From Cytophagaceae bacterium (lineage in GTDB: Bacteria; Bacteroidota; Bacteroidia; Cytophagales; Cytophagaceae), in contig JAQZBV010000026.1 of the NCBI GenBank assembly GCA_029237685.1, positions 1 to 64,000 on the forward strand: a stretch of 64,000 nucleotides of DNA, in the 5' to 3' direction. The position numbers and the translations under genes are program-made. Shown piece after piece: positions 29,556 to 37,550 of the stretch (its first letter is position 1; every line of letters starts with the position of its first letter). Under the pieces are notes generated by a model that saw only the letters and a list, made by a program, of their open reading frames with translations, had not been told where the DNA came from and did no database searches.

Positions 29556-30230
29556 ATGAAGATACTCGCCATTGCAGATGGCTCTACTTATACTTTGCAT
29601 GCTAAGTCTTTAGCAAAAGAAACTGGCTTTACCATAGAGCTTGTTTCTTCTTTTGCTGAGGCTTCGGAAAAGGTACATCTGTACGAGTACGATTGTATTT
29701 TATTATTCAGTGCTACTAAAGGCAACTGGCAACAAATCCTTACGGAACTCATACTTCAAAGTCAAAACAGCGGACTTATTTTATTAAAGCCGGAATTGGC
29801 GGTAGACGAAAAAGTCAACGCCTTTCAGGCAGGCGCTGACGATTGCCTTTCGATTCCATACCACACCGAAGAACTTAAAGCACGTATTCTTGCGATTGTA
29901 CGACGCAAAAAATTCAATACCCGCCATTTAATACATTTTGCAAATACTGTGATAGACCTGGGCAGTAAAAATGTTTGTGTATGGGACAATCCCATAACGC
30001 TCACACCCAAAGAGTACGACATTCTTCTTTACCTCATCATGAACAGGCACAAGGCTGTGCAAACAATCAGTCTAGCGGAGTACTTGTGGGGAGAAGAATC
30101 TGAAAACAAAGAATCCAACAACCTGTTGATTACACACATTCGCAACCTTAGGAAAAAATTAGTCCAAGCGAAAGCAGAAGTGGAAATCAAAAACATCTAT
30201 GCTGTAGGTTATCAAATTATAGAACTTTAA
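29556..30230 (+). CDS. OmpR-type DNA-binding protein with degenerate receiver
   Basis: The 224 residues form a receiver-like N-terminus plus a winged-helix Trans_reg_C domain (TLTPKEYDILLYLIMNRH, then NNLLITHIRNLRKKL). The receiver lacks key residues: where the phospho-Asp is expected the sequence is YDCILLFSATKGN (Phe instead of Asp), and the switch Lys position reads LSIPYHTEEL (Ile instead of Lys). Phosphorylation-independent control is therefore likely. It is the first gene of a tight chromate-type operon (9-bp gap to the ChrB-like gene), so it probably regulates it. Confidence 0.85.
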   Translation: MKILAIADGSTYTLHAKSLAKETGFTIELVSSFAEASEKVHLYEYDCILLFSATKGNWQQILTELILQSQNSGLILLKPELAVDEKVNAFQAGADDCLSIPYHTEELKARILAIVRRKKFNTRHLIHFANTVIDLGSKNVCVWDNPITLTPKEYDILLYLIMNRHKAVQTISLAEYLWGEESENKESNNLLITHIRNLRKKLVQAKAEVEIKNIYAVGYQIIEL

Positions 30231-30239
30231 TGTATCGCT

Positions 30240-30692
30240 ATGAAATGGATTACCAGAGAACGTCCTAAAATAGACCGCATCGCCTGTCCATGGCTGATCA
30301 AACGTTTCGTGGATCCGGAAGCGGAATTTATTTATGTTCCCACCGAACAAGTGATTGAAAAATCACAGGAATTGAATGCGATTCCTTATGATATAGCCGG
30401 TGTTGAATATACACACGAAGGAGAATTTTGCACCTTTGATTATATTCTTAAAAAACACCACTTGCAAGACGAAGGACTTCAACGCCTTGCTGTAATTGTG
30501 AGAGCAGCGGATACTGACGATTATAATTTATCTATACAAGCCGCAGGATTATTTGCCATCTCCGCGGGTCTTTCTTACAACTTCAAAAACGATCATGAAA
30601 TGTTAGGACACGGCATGATACTATACGATGCATTATACAGCTGGTGCAAATACGTGAGTACCGAAACACACGGTTGGGAATTCAAAAAATAA
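30240..30692 (+). CDS. ChrB-type chromate resistance protein (C-terminal domain family)
   Basis: The 150 residues correspond to the stand-alone ChrB C-terminal domain (PF09828). Typical blocks are MKWITRERPKIDRIACPWLI, FVDPEAEFIYVP, YTHEGEFCTFDYIL and VRAADTDD. Family members accompany ChrA and are implicated in chromate sensing or a metal-dependent enzymatic step. The gaps to its neighbours are 8-9 bp, so it is co-transcribed with the regulator upstream and the outer-membrane protein and ChrA downstream. Confidence 0.88.
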   Translation: MKWITRERPKIDRIACPWLIKRFVDPEAEFIYVPTEQVIEKSQELNAIPYDIAGVEYTHEGEFCTFDYILKKHHLQDEGLQRLAVIVRAADTDDYNLSIQAAGLFAISAGLSYNFKNDHEMLGHGMILYDALYSWCKYVSTETHGWEFKK

Positions 30693-30700
30693 TATATGCT

Positions 30701-31231
30701 ATGAATTACAAACAGCTTTTAATCATTTTAACTTTTTCAATAAATGCCCTGACACTTTTCGGGCAATCCGATTCTTTACAAAACAAAGTCGAAAACCATA
30801 AATACCCTGAAATTAAAGGTTACACAGGCCTTGTGCATCCGCTGTACAGTTGGAGCGACGATGGAAATCATGCGAACTTCACAGATTATTATGTAGTAGG
30901 AAATCCCTGGGGCATCAACATCTGGAAAAGCTCTAAGTTCGGCGTTTCTTTGGAGTTTACTCCTTTTATTAAGTTCGCGAATAACGACAGTAAACTTTCT
31001 AATTTCTTATTCCATCCCGGTGTCCTGTACCGTTTGGGACATGACTTTACACTCATAGGACGTGTAGCGTATGAAGCCTCTGGACGTTATGGTTTTACTC
31101 CTATACTAAACAAAGTCATTTACAGAGATCAAGGCAATACTGTTTTTATTGCGGCGCTGTTTCCTGCGCGTTATGGAAATCTCTCCGCCCCTTCTTATAC
31201 AGTAGCTTTTCAATTTGGCATCGGATTTTAA
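30701..31231 (+). CDS. Small outer-membrane beta-barrel protein of the chromate operon
   Basis: The ORF-track start overlaps the previous gene. The ATG at 30701 (MNYKQLLIILTFSINALTLF) gives 176 residues with a clean signal peptide ending LTLFGQS. The mature part has alternating aromatic/polar strands (TDYYVVGNPWGINIWKSS, GVLYRLGHDFTLIGRVAYEA) and ends in an aromatic terminal strand YTVAFQFGIGF, the usual outer-membrane insertion signal. It lies between the ChrB-like gene and chrA with 8-9 bp gaps. A role in chromate/sulfate passage is inference from context. Confidence 0.75.
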   Translation: MNYKQLLIILTFSINALTLFGQSDSLQNKVENHKYPEIKGYTGLVHPLYSWSDDGNHANFTDYYVVGNPWGINIWKSSKFGVSLEFTPFIKFANNDSKLSNFLFHPGVLYRLGHDFTLIGRVAYEASGRYGFTPILNKVIYRDQGNTVFIAALFPARYGNLSAPSYTVAFQFGIGF

Positions 31232-31240
31232 TCTATTGTT

Positions 31241-32392
31241 ATGCAGGCATTACCTTCTTATTCTCTAAAAGATTTAATTATCTACTTTCTGAAGTTAGGC
31301 ACCTGGGGTTTCGGAGGTCCGGTAGCACTGGTCGGTTACATGCACAGAGATTTGGTAGAACGCAAGCAGTGGATATCAGAAGACGATTACAAAGAAGGCA
31401 TAGCGCTTTCACAACTGGCTCCAGGCCCTTTAGCGGCACAGCTTTCTATCTACCTGGGTTATGTACACTATCATATACTGGGAGCCACACTGGTGGGCTT
31501 AGCTTTTGTACTCCCTTCCTTTTTAATGGTATTAGGCATTGGCTGGGCTTATGTTTCCTTAGGAGGTCTATCCTGGATGCAAGCCGTATTCTATGGTGTA
31601 GGCGCAGCGGTGATTGGTATCATTACGGTCAGCAGTTATAAACTGACCACTAAAAGTATTGGCAAAGACCTTTGGTTATGGAGCATTTTTACAGTGCTAG
31701 GCGTTTTTACATTTGTCACAGAAGAAGAAAACATTTGGCTCATTCTCGCTTCCGGTATTTTGATCTGGTTTAAGAAATGTCCTCCGACATTTCGAAGGCC
31801 ACAATTGGGTATGATCATCTGGCCTTCCTTGTTACAAATACCCGTAGCGACTGCCACAGGCAGTAAGCTTTGGCAGATTACCTGGTTCTTTACCAAAGCG
31901 GGGGCTTTTGTTTTTGGAAGCGGCTTAGCGATTGTCCCCTTTTTGTACGGAGGTGTAGTGAAAGAGTACCAGTGGTTAAATGAGCAACAATTTGTAGACG
32001 CCGTAGCCGTAGCTATGATTACTCCCGGACCTGTCGTTATCACAGTAGGATTTATCGGTTACCTCACCGCCGGTGCAGCGGGTGCTTGCATAGCCGCTTT
32101 GGCTACTTTTATTCCTTGTTATTTATTTACGATTTTACCGGCTCCCTATTTTAAAAAATATGGAAAACATCTGGGCATCAAAGCCTTTGTAGACGGCGTT
32201 ACTGCTGCAGCTATTGGTGCTATAGCAGGTGCGGTATTGGTGCTGGCTAAAAGAAATTTAATCGACATTCCCACTCTTTTGATCGCTGTCACTACGGCGT
32301 TGGTTTTATTGCGCTTCAAAAAACTACAGGAACCGCTGGTCATTTTAGCCGCTTCTATTATCGGTATTGTGCTCAAATTATGGATACTATAA
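31241..32392 (+). CDS. chrA: Chromate transporter ChrA (long-chain, two-domain)
   Basis: The 383 residues have two homologous halves, as in long-chain CHR proteins. First half: LGTWGFGGPVALVGYMHRDL and ALSQLAPGPLAAQLSIYLGY. Second half: FFTKAGAFVFGSGLAIVPFL and AVAMITPGPVVITVGFIGYL. The repeated PGP motif and FGG/GSG loops are diagnostic. About ten membrane helices; by family it exports chromate from the cytoplasm. It is the last gene of the four-gene operon. Confidence 0.93.
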   Translation: MQALPSYSLKDLIIYFLKLGTWGFGGPVALVGYMHRDLVERKQWISEDDYKEGIALSQLAPGPLAAQLSIYLGYVHYHILGATLVGLAFVLPSFLMVLGIGWAYVSLGGLSWMQAVFYGVGAAVIGIITVSSYKLTTKSIGKDLWLWSIFTVLGVFTFVTEEENIWLILASGILIWFKKCPPTFRRPQLGMIIWPSLLQIPVATATGSKLWQITWFFTKAGAFVFGSGLAIVPFLYGGVVKEYQWLNEQQFVDAVAVAMITPGPVVITVGFIGYLTAGAAGACIAALATFIPCYLFTILPAPYFKKYGKHLGIKAFVDGVTAAAIGAIAGAVLVLAKRNLIDIPTLLIAVTTALVLLRFKKLQEPLVILAASIIGIVLKLWIL

Positions 32393-32474
32393 AACCATTC
32401 TAGTAACATTTTAATTTCCAACACTCTACTAAATAAATACAAAATCGTAACCTCGGGAAAACTTTTACCGTATA

Positions 32475-32498
32475 AACTTTCAATAATATTTGAAAGTT
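32475..32498. promoter_or_regulatory. Palindromic operator candidate 1 for the GbsR-type regulator
   Basis: AACTTTCAA-TAATAT-TTGAAAGTT has perfect 9-bp arms and ends 25 bp before the regulator ATG. Its 18-bp core TTTCAATAATATTTGAAA has the same length and outer bases as the site at 33039-33056. A half-site (TTCAATA) follows immediately. An autoregulatory operator is the simplest reading. Confidence 0.6.
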
Positions 32499-32523
32499 CA
32501 ATAAGATTACTTAGGTTTACAGC

Positions 32524-33021
32524 ATGAAATATTCAGAAGCCAAAGAGAAATACATACAAGCCTGGGGTACCCTGGGGTCAAGCTGGGGTGTCAACCGCAC
32601 CATGGCTCAGATCCATGCCTTGTTGATGATCTCGACGGTACCTTTGTCTACAGAGGAATTGATGGAAGAACTAAAAATTTCACGCGGCAATACCAACATG
32701 AATGTACGTGCCCTGATGGATTGGGGCCTGGCAGAAAAAGTATTGGTACCCGGTGAACGCAAAGAATATTTCAAAGCCGACAAGAACATCATGAACATCG
32801 GTGTGCAAGTGGCAAAAGAAAGAAAACGCAGAGAACTCGATCCTATCATAAAATTATTGAATGACATTACACTGGTGGAAGGCGATACAGCCGAAGTAAA
32901 AGAATTTAGAAAAGTGACCAAGGACCTTCAAAAATTTGCCACACAAACTGAATCTGTACTAGATCTCTTTATCAAGTCTAATCAAAACTGGTTCTTTAAA
33001 ATTTTAGGAAAACTACGTTAA
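32524..33021 (+). CDS. GbsR/MarR-family transcriptional regulator
   Basis: The 165 residues form a winged-helix MarR-like domain. The opening YIQAWGTLGSSWGVNRTMAQ and the helix-turn-helix LSTEELMEELKISRGNTNMN are typical of the GbsR branch. A basic/acidic helical C-terminus follows. Matched palindromes lie just upstream of this gene and of the next gene, so it probably represses itself and the downstream membrane operon. Inducer unknown; GbsR relatives answer to small molecules such as choline. Confidence 0.9.
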   Translation: MKYSEAKEKYIQAWGTLGSSWGVNRTMAQIHALLMISTVPLSTEELMEELKISRGNTNMNVRALMDWGLAEKVLVPGERKEYFKADKNIMNIGVQVAKERKRRELDPIIKLLNDITLVEGDTAEVKEFRKVTKDLQKFATQTESVLDLFIKSNQNWFFKILGKLR

Positions 33022-33038
33022 AAAAATTTAAACCAATG

Positions 33039-33056
33039 TTTCAATAGTTATTGAAA
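33039..33056. promoter_or_regulatory. Palindromic operator candidate 2, before the membrane operon
   Basis: TTTCAATA-GT-TATTGAAA has perfect 8-bp arms and lies 19 bp upstream of the ATG at 33076. Together with site 1 it defines TTTCAATArTwwTTGAAA. Repetition at both transcription starts bracketing the regulator gene supports specific binding by that regulator. Confidence 0.6.
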
Positions 33057-33075
33057 GTTATGAAATAGTATAATT

Positions 33076-33438
33076 ATGAATCCTACTGTACTCACCTTCG
33101 TCTTATACTTACTGGTTGCCGGAAACACGACATACTTCCTGGGTCGGAGTTTGTATACCAACGGCGAACATTTTCTGGCTTCTATCTTTATACAACGTCC
33201 GGAGATTGTACAACCGCTGAATACTATTTTACTCATTGGTTTTTACCTCATCAACCTGGGATTTGTATTGTTGTTCTTCACTCAGCAAAAAGACTTGCAC
33301 AACAGCATCTCCATCGCAGAATTCCTGGCAGAAAAAATAGGTGTCGTATACCTGGTACTCGGCAGCATGCACCTCTTCAACATCTTTGTATTCATTACGA
33401 TTGAAAAAAGACTTTATACACCTAACCCTAAACGCTAA
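33076..33438 (+). CDS. Small membrane protein, paralogue of the next gene
   Basis: The 120 residues include about three or four helices. The middle block (GRSLYTNGEHFLASIFIQRP, then NTILLIGFYLINLGF) matches the next gene (ARTLFKNSKIFMLDIFHGRA, then NRLFEIGFYLLNVGA), so the two arose by tandem duplication. No catalytic motif. First gene after operator 2, 4 bp before its paralogue. Function unknown; context suggests a membrane-lipid system. Confidence 0.8.
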   Translation: MNPTVLTFVLYLLVAGNTTYFLGRSLYTNGEHFLASIFIQRPEIVQPLNTILLIGFYLINLGFVLLFFTQQKDLHNSISIAEFLAEKIGVVYLVLGSMHLFNIFVFITIEKRLYTPNPKR

Positions 33439-33442
33439 TTAT

Positions 33443-33835
33443 ATGGAAACTACACTAAGTACCTCAGAACTGACCAACAAACTGATTGTTCAAACTTACC
33501 TGATCTACCTGCCTATCGCAGTCATCATGACTATCCTGGTTGCAAGAACGTTATTCAAAAACAGTAAAATATTTATGCTCGATATTTTTCACGGCAGAGC
33601 TGAAATTGCGTTCGCCACCAATCGCTTGTTTGAGATTGGCTTTTACCTGCTCAATGTCGGCGCCGCGCTGCTTATTTTGAAAACGTACCACATTCACAAT
33701 TATCAGGAAATGATTGAAGCCTTGAGTGAAAAAATTGGAGGGTTTTCAATTTACCTTGGCGTGATTCTCTTCCTGAATTTATTGCTTTTCTTCCGCGGAA
33801 AAAGAAAAGCCAGTCAAAGCTTACAACGCAACTGA
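33443..33835 (+). CDS. Small membrane protein, tandem paralogue
   Basis: The ORF track begins at 33341 inside the previous gene. The ATG at 33443 (METTLSTSELTNKLIVQTYL) gives 130 residues and a 4-bp gap. The pattern is R-L-x-x-N...F...IF...R-x-E-I...N...IGFYL-x-N-x-G, as in its neighbour. It ends with a basic tail (FFRGKRKASQSLQRN) that fixes the C-terminus in the cytoplasm. Function unknown. Confidence 0.8.
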   Translation: METTLSTSELTNKLIVQTYLIYLPIAVIMTILVARTLFKNSKIFMLDIFHGRAEIAFATNRLFEIGFYLLNVGAALLILKTYHIHNYQEMIEALSEKIGGFSIYLGVILFLNLLLFFRGKRKASQSLQRN

Positions 33836-33931
33836 CTATGATAAAAATTAGACCTCTGTTTTAGTTAAGATCTTTTGTTTCCATGAAATGAATGATTTAA
33901 TGATTAACAGAATACTTGGTCTAACGAATAT

Positions 33932-34399
33932 ATGGAACTAAACAAATACAATCCCATGGAAGCGAACCGACCGATGATTTATAGAGTAGCGATTATGCTG
34001 AGTGCCATAGCCTTCACCGCTTTTACTCTTAGCCGATTTTCTCTCCTGATTCAATCGTTTTTGGCCATCCCTTATGATTGGAGACTTGAGCTGGCTATCG
34101 TTACAGGACAATTGGTGTTTCAATTTCCTTTTATATACCACAAACCCTTTGCTGTAAAATGGGTATATTTCGAAAACATGTTGATGGTTTCCATGATCGG
34201 TTCGCTTTTGTTGATTCCTCTTCTTGTGGTGAATCACTTTTATTCTCTACCGGTAGAAGTCAATGTGGGGTACTTTGCCTTGGTGCTAGCGACGCTCTTC
34301 TTTGAACACCGTCGCAGGATTCATCGTTTGCAATTGCCAAGCTACCTTTGCTATACCTGGATTCTGTATCGCTTATTGATTTTACCTTTTATCCTTTAA
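33932..34399 (+). CDS. Conserved membrane protein, 155 aa
   Basis: Four or five hydrophobic segments are visible (YRVAIMLSAIAFTAFTLSRF, NMLMVSMIGSLLLIPLLVVN, VGYFALVLATLFF), with a basic loop EHRRRIHRL. A 96-bp gap separates it from the previous gene, so a second promoter could lie there. Downstream genes follow at 4 bp or less. Not recognised as a named family. Context links it to the epimerase/MBOAT operon. Confidence 0.7.
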   Translation: MELNKYNPMEANRPMIYRVAIMLSAIAFTAFTLSRFSLLIQSFLAIPYDWRLELAIVTGQLVFQFPFIYHKPFAVKWVYFENMLMVSMIGSLLLIPLLVVNHFYSLPVEVNVGYFALVLATLFFEHRRRIHRLQLPSYLCYTWILYRLLILPFIL

Positions 34400-34403
34400 T
34401 CTT

Positions 34404-35291
34404 ATGAAAAAGAAAGTTGTACTTGCCGGAGGAACAGGTTTTATAGGAACGTATTTAGCGGAATACTTTTCTGCACAAGACTATCAGGTCGTCATTATTG
34501 CACGCAGCGCAGGAGCTGTATCATGGAACGATCAGCAAGGTATTGTCAATGCCTTAGAGGATGCTGAAATGCTCATTAACCTCGCCGGTAAATCGGTTGA
34601 CTGCCGTTACAATGAAAAAAACAAAACAGAAATTTTGTTGTCCCGTACTGAAACCACCAAAACTTTAGGTGAGGCTTTGCAAAAATGCCAGCGACCTCCT
34701 GAATTATGGTTGAACTCCAGTACAGCGACCATATACAGACACGCGGAAGACAGACCAATGACTGAAAGTCAAGGTGAAATAGGTAAAGGTTTTTCAGTCC
34801 ATGTGGCCACTAGCTGGGAAAAAGCATTGTTTGATTTTCAACTTCCTAAAACCCGTTTAGTCGCTTTGCGTATCGCTGTTGTACTCGGTAAACAGGCACC
34901 GGTTATGGTGCCTCTCAAACGCCTGGTACGATTTGGCTTAGGTGGTCATCAGGGAAACGGACAGCAGCTATTCAGTTGGATACACATAGAAGATTTGAAA
35001 AACATCATCCTCTTTATTCAGAAAAACAAATCCCTATCCGGTGCTTACAATTGCGCTGCCCCCCACCCTGTAAAGAATCATGTATTCATGCAAGAGTTGC
35101 GCAAAGCCATGGGGGTTCCCTTTGGATTGCCATCTCCTAAATGGCTGTTAGAACCCGGAGCTTTTCTCATTCGTACAGAAACAGAATTGATACTCAAAAG
35201 CCGTTGGGTGATCCCTGAAAAATTACTGGAAAGTGGATTCTCTTTTAAATATGAAAACATTGATCAGGCTTTTGAAGACATTATAAACTAA
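34404..35291 (+). CDS. TIGR01777-family NAD(P)-dependent epimerase (YfcH-like)
   Basis: The 295 residues begin with the Rossmann motif VVLAGGTGFIGTYLAEYF of extended SDR enzymes. Family blocks include MLINLAGKSVDCRYNEKNK, LNSSTATIYRH, WEKALFDF and LFSWIHIEDLKNII, which are hallmarks of TIGR01777. The substrate is not known for this family. It starts 4 bp after the membrane protein and is followed 4 bp later by the next, so it belongs to the GbsR-linked operon. Confidence 0.9.
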   Translation: MKKKVVLAGGTGFIGTYLAEYFSAQDYQVVIIARSAGAVSWNDQQGIVNALEDAEMLINLAGKSVDCRYNEKNKTEILLSRTETTKTLGEALQKCQRPPELWLNSSTATIYRHAEDRPMTESQGEIGKGFSVHVATSWEKALFDFQLPKTRLVALRIAVVLGKQAPVMVPLKRLVRFGLGGHQGNGQQLFSWIHIEDLKNIILFIQKNKSLSGAYNCAAPHPVKNHVFMQELRKAMGVPFGLPSPKWLLEPGAFLIRTETELILKSRWVIPEKLLESGFSFKYENIDQAFEDIIN

Positions 35292-35295
35292 ATAG

Positions 35296-35724
35296 ATGAA
35301 GACCGAGTATTTACACGTGTTAATTTTTCTTGCCGGGATAGCTCATATGGTGCTGAGTATCGCGAGTACCTTTATTCCTAAGGCACTGGAATGGCATAAA
35401 TCATTGAACACATTGCCGGTGCTTTTGAAACAAATGTTTTGGGCTTATGCAGGCTATATACTCATCATCAATTTTAGTTTTGGATTACTTTCTGTTTTAG
35501 GAACGAAAGAACTACTCGATCGTTCTTTTCTGGCTCAATACATCACACTGTTCATAACCATCTATTGGTTTGCAAGACTTCTGATTCAATTCTTCTATTT
35601 CGACACGACGCAAGCTCCAAAAGGTTTCTGGTATAAATCAGGAGAGATCGCATTAATTCTTTTGTTCGCATTATTCACAGGCATTTATTTCACCGCCTTT
35701 TTATACAATGGCACATGGATTTAG
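35296..35724 (+). CDS. Conserved membrane protein preceding the MBOAT gene
   Basis: The 142 residues include about four helices (LHVLIFLAGIAHMVLSIAST, MFWAYAGYILIINFSFGLLS, ALILLFALFTGIYFTAFLYN). The 3' end overlaps the MBOAT gene start by 10 bp, a strong sign that the two are co-translated partners. No catalytic motif. A partner subunit of the acyltransferase is possible (inference). Confidence 0.75.
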   Translation: MKTEYLHVLIFLAGIAHMVLSIASTFIPKALEWHKSLNTLPVLLKQMFWAYAGYILIINFSFGLLSVLGTKELLDRSFLAQYITLFITIYWFARLLIQFFYFDTTQAPKGFWYKSGEIALILLFALFTGIYFTAFLYNGTWI

Positions 35725-36668
35725 TCCTCTTCTATAGTGTGGCATGCTCCATCTTGTTACTCTTCACCGGATACTTTGTTCCTTTTATCAGAAATAAAAC
35801 AACGGCGAGAGGAATCAGCTGGACTATCGCTGTGATGAGTACCGTGATTTCTATCTACAGTACACTGGATCAGCCGCCACTGGTAAGAATGCTCCTTATT
35901 ACATCCATACAATTGTTAAGCATGAAGGGATTGGTGATGGTTGAAACATATACAGGAAAACCACGCCTTCACTTTTTGCAATGGTTGCCTTTTGCACAAG
36001 GTTGGTTTGGCATGAGACCTGTATTATTTGAAGCGTTGATTTCAAGGGCACAATCAGGCGTTTGGTATTTTATATTGAAAGGCTGTTCAAGAATCCTGTT
36101 GGGTCTCCTCTTATTGCTGCTTTCTACGTTCATCTCTTTAGAGTTCTTGTCCAATCTTCTCTTACTGGTTGGCTTAAGTTTTATCCTGCATTTTGGAATA
36201 CTAAATTTAAGCACCGGGCTGTGGAGAGCATTAGGGCTGGATGTAAAAGAACTCTTCATCGCTCCTTACAAAGCCAGGTCTCTAAAAGAATTTTGGGGCA
36301 AACGATGGAACATGGCTTTTTCTGAGATGACAGCAAGCATTGTGTACAAACCGTTTTTACCTGTTTTAGGCAAACAAAAATCCGTGGCCGCTTCCTTTCT
36401 ATTCTCCGGTATCTTGCATGAGGTTGCCATTTCTTTTCCCGTGCAAGCCGGTTATGGATTGCCTTTATTGTATTTTGCTTTACATGCATTCCTTATGTTT
36501 ATAGAAAACAAAACGATGGTTATTCAAAAAATTACGGCACATCGTGTATGGGGACATGTATGGGTAATGACTTGGTTAATACTACCTCTTCCTTTACTCT
36601 TTCATAAGAATTTCATAGATGCTGTAGCAAAACCTTTGGCCCTTTCTATTCTGCATTTAATCTATTAA
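35715..36668 (+). CDS. Wax-synthase-like membrane-bound O-acyltransferase (MBOAT)
   Basis: The 317 residues contain about eight helices. The block SLKEFWGKRWNMAFSEM followed by a VYKPF segment matches the plant-type wax synthase/MBOAT_2 signature (S-L-x-x-F-W-G-x-R-W-N). The proposed catalytic His lies in FSGILHEVAISFP. Such enzymes transfer an acyl group onto a hydroxyl acceptor in the membrane, e.g. a long-chain alcohol. The acceptor here is unknown. The gene overlaps the previous one and is followed by SRPBCC after 1 bp, so a lipid-tailoring operon is likely. Confidence 0.8.
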   Translation: MDLVLFYSVACSILLLFTGYFVPFIRNKTTARGISWTIAVMSTVISIYSTLDQPPLVRMLLITSIQLLSMKGLVMVETYTGKPRLHFLQWLPFAQGWFGMRPVLFEALISRAQSGVWYFILKGCSRILLGLLLLLLSTFISLEFLSNLLLLVGLSFILHFGILNLSTGLWRALGLDVKELFIAPYKARSLKEFWGKRWNMAFSEMTASIVYKPFLPVLGKQKSVAASFLFSGILHEVAISFPVQAGYGLPLLYFALHAFLMFIENKTMVIQKITAHRVWGHVWVMTWLILPLPLLFHKNFIDAVAKPLALSILHLIY

Positions 36669-36669
36669 T

Positions 36670-37143
36670 ATGGCAACAATACTTCTTGAAACCGCTATCA
36701 ATGCTCCCGTTTCACGAGTCTTTGACTTATCCAGAAGCATAGACCTTCATCTACAATCGATGGCGCACAGCAATGAAACGGCCATTGCGGGAAGGACATC
36801 CGGTCTGATTGAATGGAATGAAACAGTAACCTGGAAAGCCAAACACTTTGGTGTCTACCATCAATTGACTGTCAGAATAACTGCGTTAGAAAAATACAGT
36901 CATTTCACAGACATCATGGAAAAAGGAATCTTTGCTTCGATGGAACATATTCATTCTTTCAGAACACAGGGCGATGCAACCATTATGAACTGTCGGTTTG
37001 AATTTAAAGCGCCATGCGGTCCACTGGGGAGACTGGCCGAAACCCTGTTCTTAAAACAATACATGCGCAATCTTCTTCTGGAAAGAAACCGCGTCATCAA
37101 AAGAATCGCCGAATCTGACGAATGGAAAAATTTACTGAACTAG
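36670..37143 (+). CDS. SRPBCC-family ligand-binding protein
   Basis: The 157 residues open with the START/Bet v1-like strand [20 protein letters not shown], followed by [20 protein letters not shown] and the cysteine-containing strand [18 protein letters not shown] helical grip fold with a hydrophobic cavity is expected. Last gene of the GbsR-linked operon. SRPBCC proteins and TIGR01777 epimerases often sit together in Bacteroidota. Its stop overlaps that of the convergent response regulator (CTAG). Confidence 0.88.
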   Translation: MATILLETAINAPVSRVFDLSRSIDLHLQSMAHSNETAIAGRTSGLIEWNETVTWKAKHFGVYHQLTVRITALEKYSHFTDIMEKGIFASMEHIHSFRTQGDATIMNCRFEFKAPCGPLGRLAETLFLKQYMRNLLLERNRVIKRIAESDEWKNLLN

Positions 37144-37550
37144 AACGAACAATATTTTTCCAAAACGAAATCCAGCATTTCCTTGGTTAAAGGCTTGGTT
37201 TGAAAATCAAAAGGAATACCTAATAGTTTAGCTTTCGTTTTATCGTCCGGGTCATCTGATGTAGTAAGCATGACAACGATCGCTCGGCTTTGAAGTTCTT
37301 TATCCAGTTTCCTGTACTCTTCCAAAAATTCCCATCCGTTCATACCCGGCATATTGATGTCCAGAAAAATAAGATCGGGATGCTCTTCCTTGTGCAATGA
37401 TCTTGCTTTCAGGTATTCTAACGCTTCTAATCCGGAAGGTTGAGTAATCACCTTGATACCGACCAGATTTTTCCTGATGACGCGTTCGTGAATAAAATTA
37501 TCATCCGGATTATCATCTACCAGCATGATGCAATTTACCTTATTATTCAT
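37140..37550 (-). CDS. Single-domain response regulator
   Basis: The 136-residue CheY-like receiver has its acidic pocket in [13 protein letters not shown], the phospho-Asp in [16 protein letters not shown], the switch Thr in VVMLTTSDD and Lys in [12 protein letters not shown]. Its start overlaps the stop of the PAS kinase upstream by 4 bp (ATGA), so the two are translationally coupled and very probably a relay pair. Confidence 0.93.
   Translation of the reverse strand: MNNKVNCIMLVDDNPDDNFIHERVIRKNLVGIKVITQPSGLEALEYLKARSLHKEEHPDLIFLDINMPGMNGWEFLEEYRKLDKELQSRAIVVMLTTSDDPDDKTKAKLLGIPFDFQTKPLTKEMLDFVLEKYCSF

Noticed and set aside
30644-30700. Upstream start of the outer-membrane protein
   Set aside because: It overlaps chrB-like coding and buries the signal peptide; the ATG at 30701 is better.
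33341-33442. Upstream start of the second small membrane protein
   Set aside because: It would overlap the previous gene by ~100 bp; the ATG at 33443 gives a 4-bp gap and aligns with the paralogue.
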